Below, one piece after another: positions 63,010 to 64,000 of a DNA stretch of 64,000 bases. The translations under genes were made by a program, and so were the position numbers. This DNA is from Sphingopyxis sp. H073 (GTDB taxonomy: Bacteria > Pseudomonadota > Alphaproteobacteria > Sphingomonadales > Sphingomonadaceae). The notes beneath the pieces are model-generated. The model was not told where the DNA came from, made no database searches, and saw nothing but the letters and a program-made list of their open reading frames with translations. Where the stretch lies: the NCBI RefSeq assembly GCF_001468395.1, contig NZ_LNSG01000001.1:372001-436000 (forward strand), in the 5' to 3' direction. Within the stretch, counting starts at the first letter, position 1. Each line of letters opens with the position of its first letter.

Positions 63010-64000
63010 TTAGACAAGCTTCCAGCCCAGAGTTTCGCCCGCGTGGAAGGGCACGACTTCGCCGATCGTGTCCGGCACGACCGTCGCGCCGCGTTCGAGC
63101 GTGATGGTGCCTCCGTTCAAGGGCAGGCCGTAGAAGTTCGGGCCATGCTCGCTGGCGAAACCCTCGAACTTGTCGAGCGCGCCTTCCTCGTCGAACACCG
63201 CGATATAGCTTTCGAGCGCATAGGGCGCGTTGAAAATGCCGGCGCAGCCGCAGGCAGCTTCCTTTGTGTGCACCGCGTGCGGCGCGCTGTCGGTGCCGAG
63301 AAAGAATTTGGGCGACCCCGACACCGCGGCGGCGCGAACCGCGAGCCGGTGCTGTTCGCGCTTCGCGACGGGCAGGCAATAGGCGTGCGGGCGGATGCCG
63401 CCGACGAGCATAGCATTGCGGTTGATGTGAAGATGCTGCGGCGTGATCGTCGCGCCGACGTTGGCGGGCGCGCTCTTGACGAAATCGACCGCCTCCGAGG
63501 TGGTGATATGCTCGAACACGATCTTGAGCTCGGGCAACCGCGTCACCAGCGGCGCGAGCGTGCGGTCGATGAACACCGCCTCGCGGTCAAAGATGTCGAT
63601 GTCATGGTCGGTGACTTCGCCGTGGATCAGGAGCGGCATGCCGATCTCGGCCATGCGTTCGAGGACGCCCATGATGTTCGCGACGTCGGTGACGCCGTGC
63701 GCGCTGCCCGTGGTCGCGTGCGCGGGGTAGAGCTTCGCCGCGGTAAACACCCCCGCAGCATGGCCGCGCGCCATCTCGTCGGCGTCGCTGCTGTCGGTCA
63801 GATAGGCGACGATCAGCGGCGTGAAGTCATATTCGGCCGGAACGGCGGCGCGGATGCGGTCGCGATAGGCTTCGCCCTCGCTCGCGGTCGTCACCGGCGG
63901 CGACAGGTTCGGCATGATGATCGCGCGCGCGAACTGGCGCGCGGTATAGCGCGCGACATGCTCGAGCATCGCGCCGTCGCGAAGGTGGACATGCCAGTCG
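63010..64000 (-). CDS. pyrC: Dihydroorotase PyrC (5' end outside window)
   Basis: At least 330 residues are visible; the frame is open to the window end and reads [27 protein letters not shown] is the zinc-binding H-x-H motif. Further motifs include IHGEVTD and [10 protein letters not shown]. The class-II dihydroorotase catalyses step 3 of pyrimidine synthesis. One or a few N-terminal residues are missing. Confidence 0.95.
   Translation of the reverse strand, partial: DWHVHLRDGAMLEHVARYTARQFARAIIMPNLSPPVTTASEGEAYRDRIRAAVPAEYDFTPLIVAYLTDSSDADEMARGHAAGVFTAAKLYPAHATTGSAHGVTDVANIMGVLERMAEIGMPLLIHGEVTDHDIDIFDREAVFIDRTLAPLVTRLPELKIVFEHITTSEAVDFVKSAPANVGATITPQHLHINRNAMLVGGIRPHAYCLPVAKREQHRLAVRAAAVSGSPKFFLGTDSAPHAVHTKEAACGCAGIFNAPYALESYIAVFDEEGALDKFEGFASEHGPNFYGLPLNGGTITLERGATVVPDTIGEVVPFHAGETLGWKLV

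Overview
The window is GC-rich DNA from an alphaproteobacterium. It is most likely a member of the Sphingomonadales, possibly Sphingopyxis or a close relative. The basis is the codon and GC style, the TonB receptor plus MFS plus LacI sugar locus, the sphingomonad-type intergenic repeats, and the housekeeping proteins (SecE, NusG, L11, L1, AccB, AccC, ThiS, ThiG, RarD, PyrC). The genus was not confirmed by any database search. I saw no rRNA, tRNA, CRISPR array, insertion sequence or prophage.

Layout. 1-8 kb: the 3' part of ligD, remnants of a TetR gene and of a DUF4136-like gene, a CYTH-CHAD protein, a TetR regulator divergent from a small membrane-protein set, and a LytTR regulator divergent from a secreted DUF1579-like protein. 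8.4-31 kb: a stress and low-oxygen island. It holds FixL with its haem-PAS residues intact, FixJ, a receiver-less FixJ-like HTH protein, an Fnr with its cysteine cluster, a single-domain receiver, two three-BON proteins, Hsp20, a tandem universal stress protein, a YdcH-DksA/TraR-MgtC-Nramp operon, a flavodoxin-fold oxidoreductase / beta-CASP nuclease / zinc alcohol dehydrogenase operon, a GNAT/alcohol dehydrogenase operon, and a HdeD-like/SpoIIAA-like pair. 31.4-39.2 kb: a maltose/glucobiose locus with LacI, a glycoside phosphorylase fused to beta-phosphoglucomutase, a TonB receptor and an MFS permease. A perfect 16-bp inverted repeat overlaps its promoter. 39.4-46.8 kb: a LytS/LytTR pair, a retropepsin-like protein, a thiolase-SDR pair with a tandem TetR regulator, and a SugE-type exporter. 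46.9-64 kb: secE-nusG-tesB-rplK-rplA, ArsC-like, L,D-transpeptidases, aroQ-accB-accC, thiS-thiG, a Crp-like regulator, CsbD, lipoprotein and envelope genes, rarD and the end of pyrC.

The most notable observation is a 16-bp dyad, TMCGKRNNNTYNCGHA, found seven times between 8,461 and 30,901. The spacing is constant, and each copy sits upstream of one of the stress operons. Nearly every stress operon in the island has a copy. The fixLJ upstream copy contains the run GTAGTTTCCC, which resembles the FixJ site I recall from rhizobial fixK. I infer a physically clustered FixLJ-type regulon, with a receiver-less HTH paralogue and a lone receiver protein as possible modulators. The predicted regulator has not been tested, and the window-wide and genome-wide count of the motif should be checked by computer.
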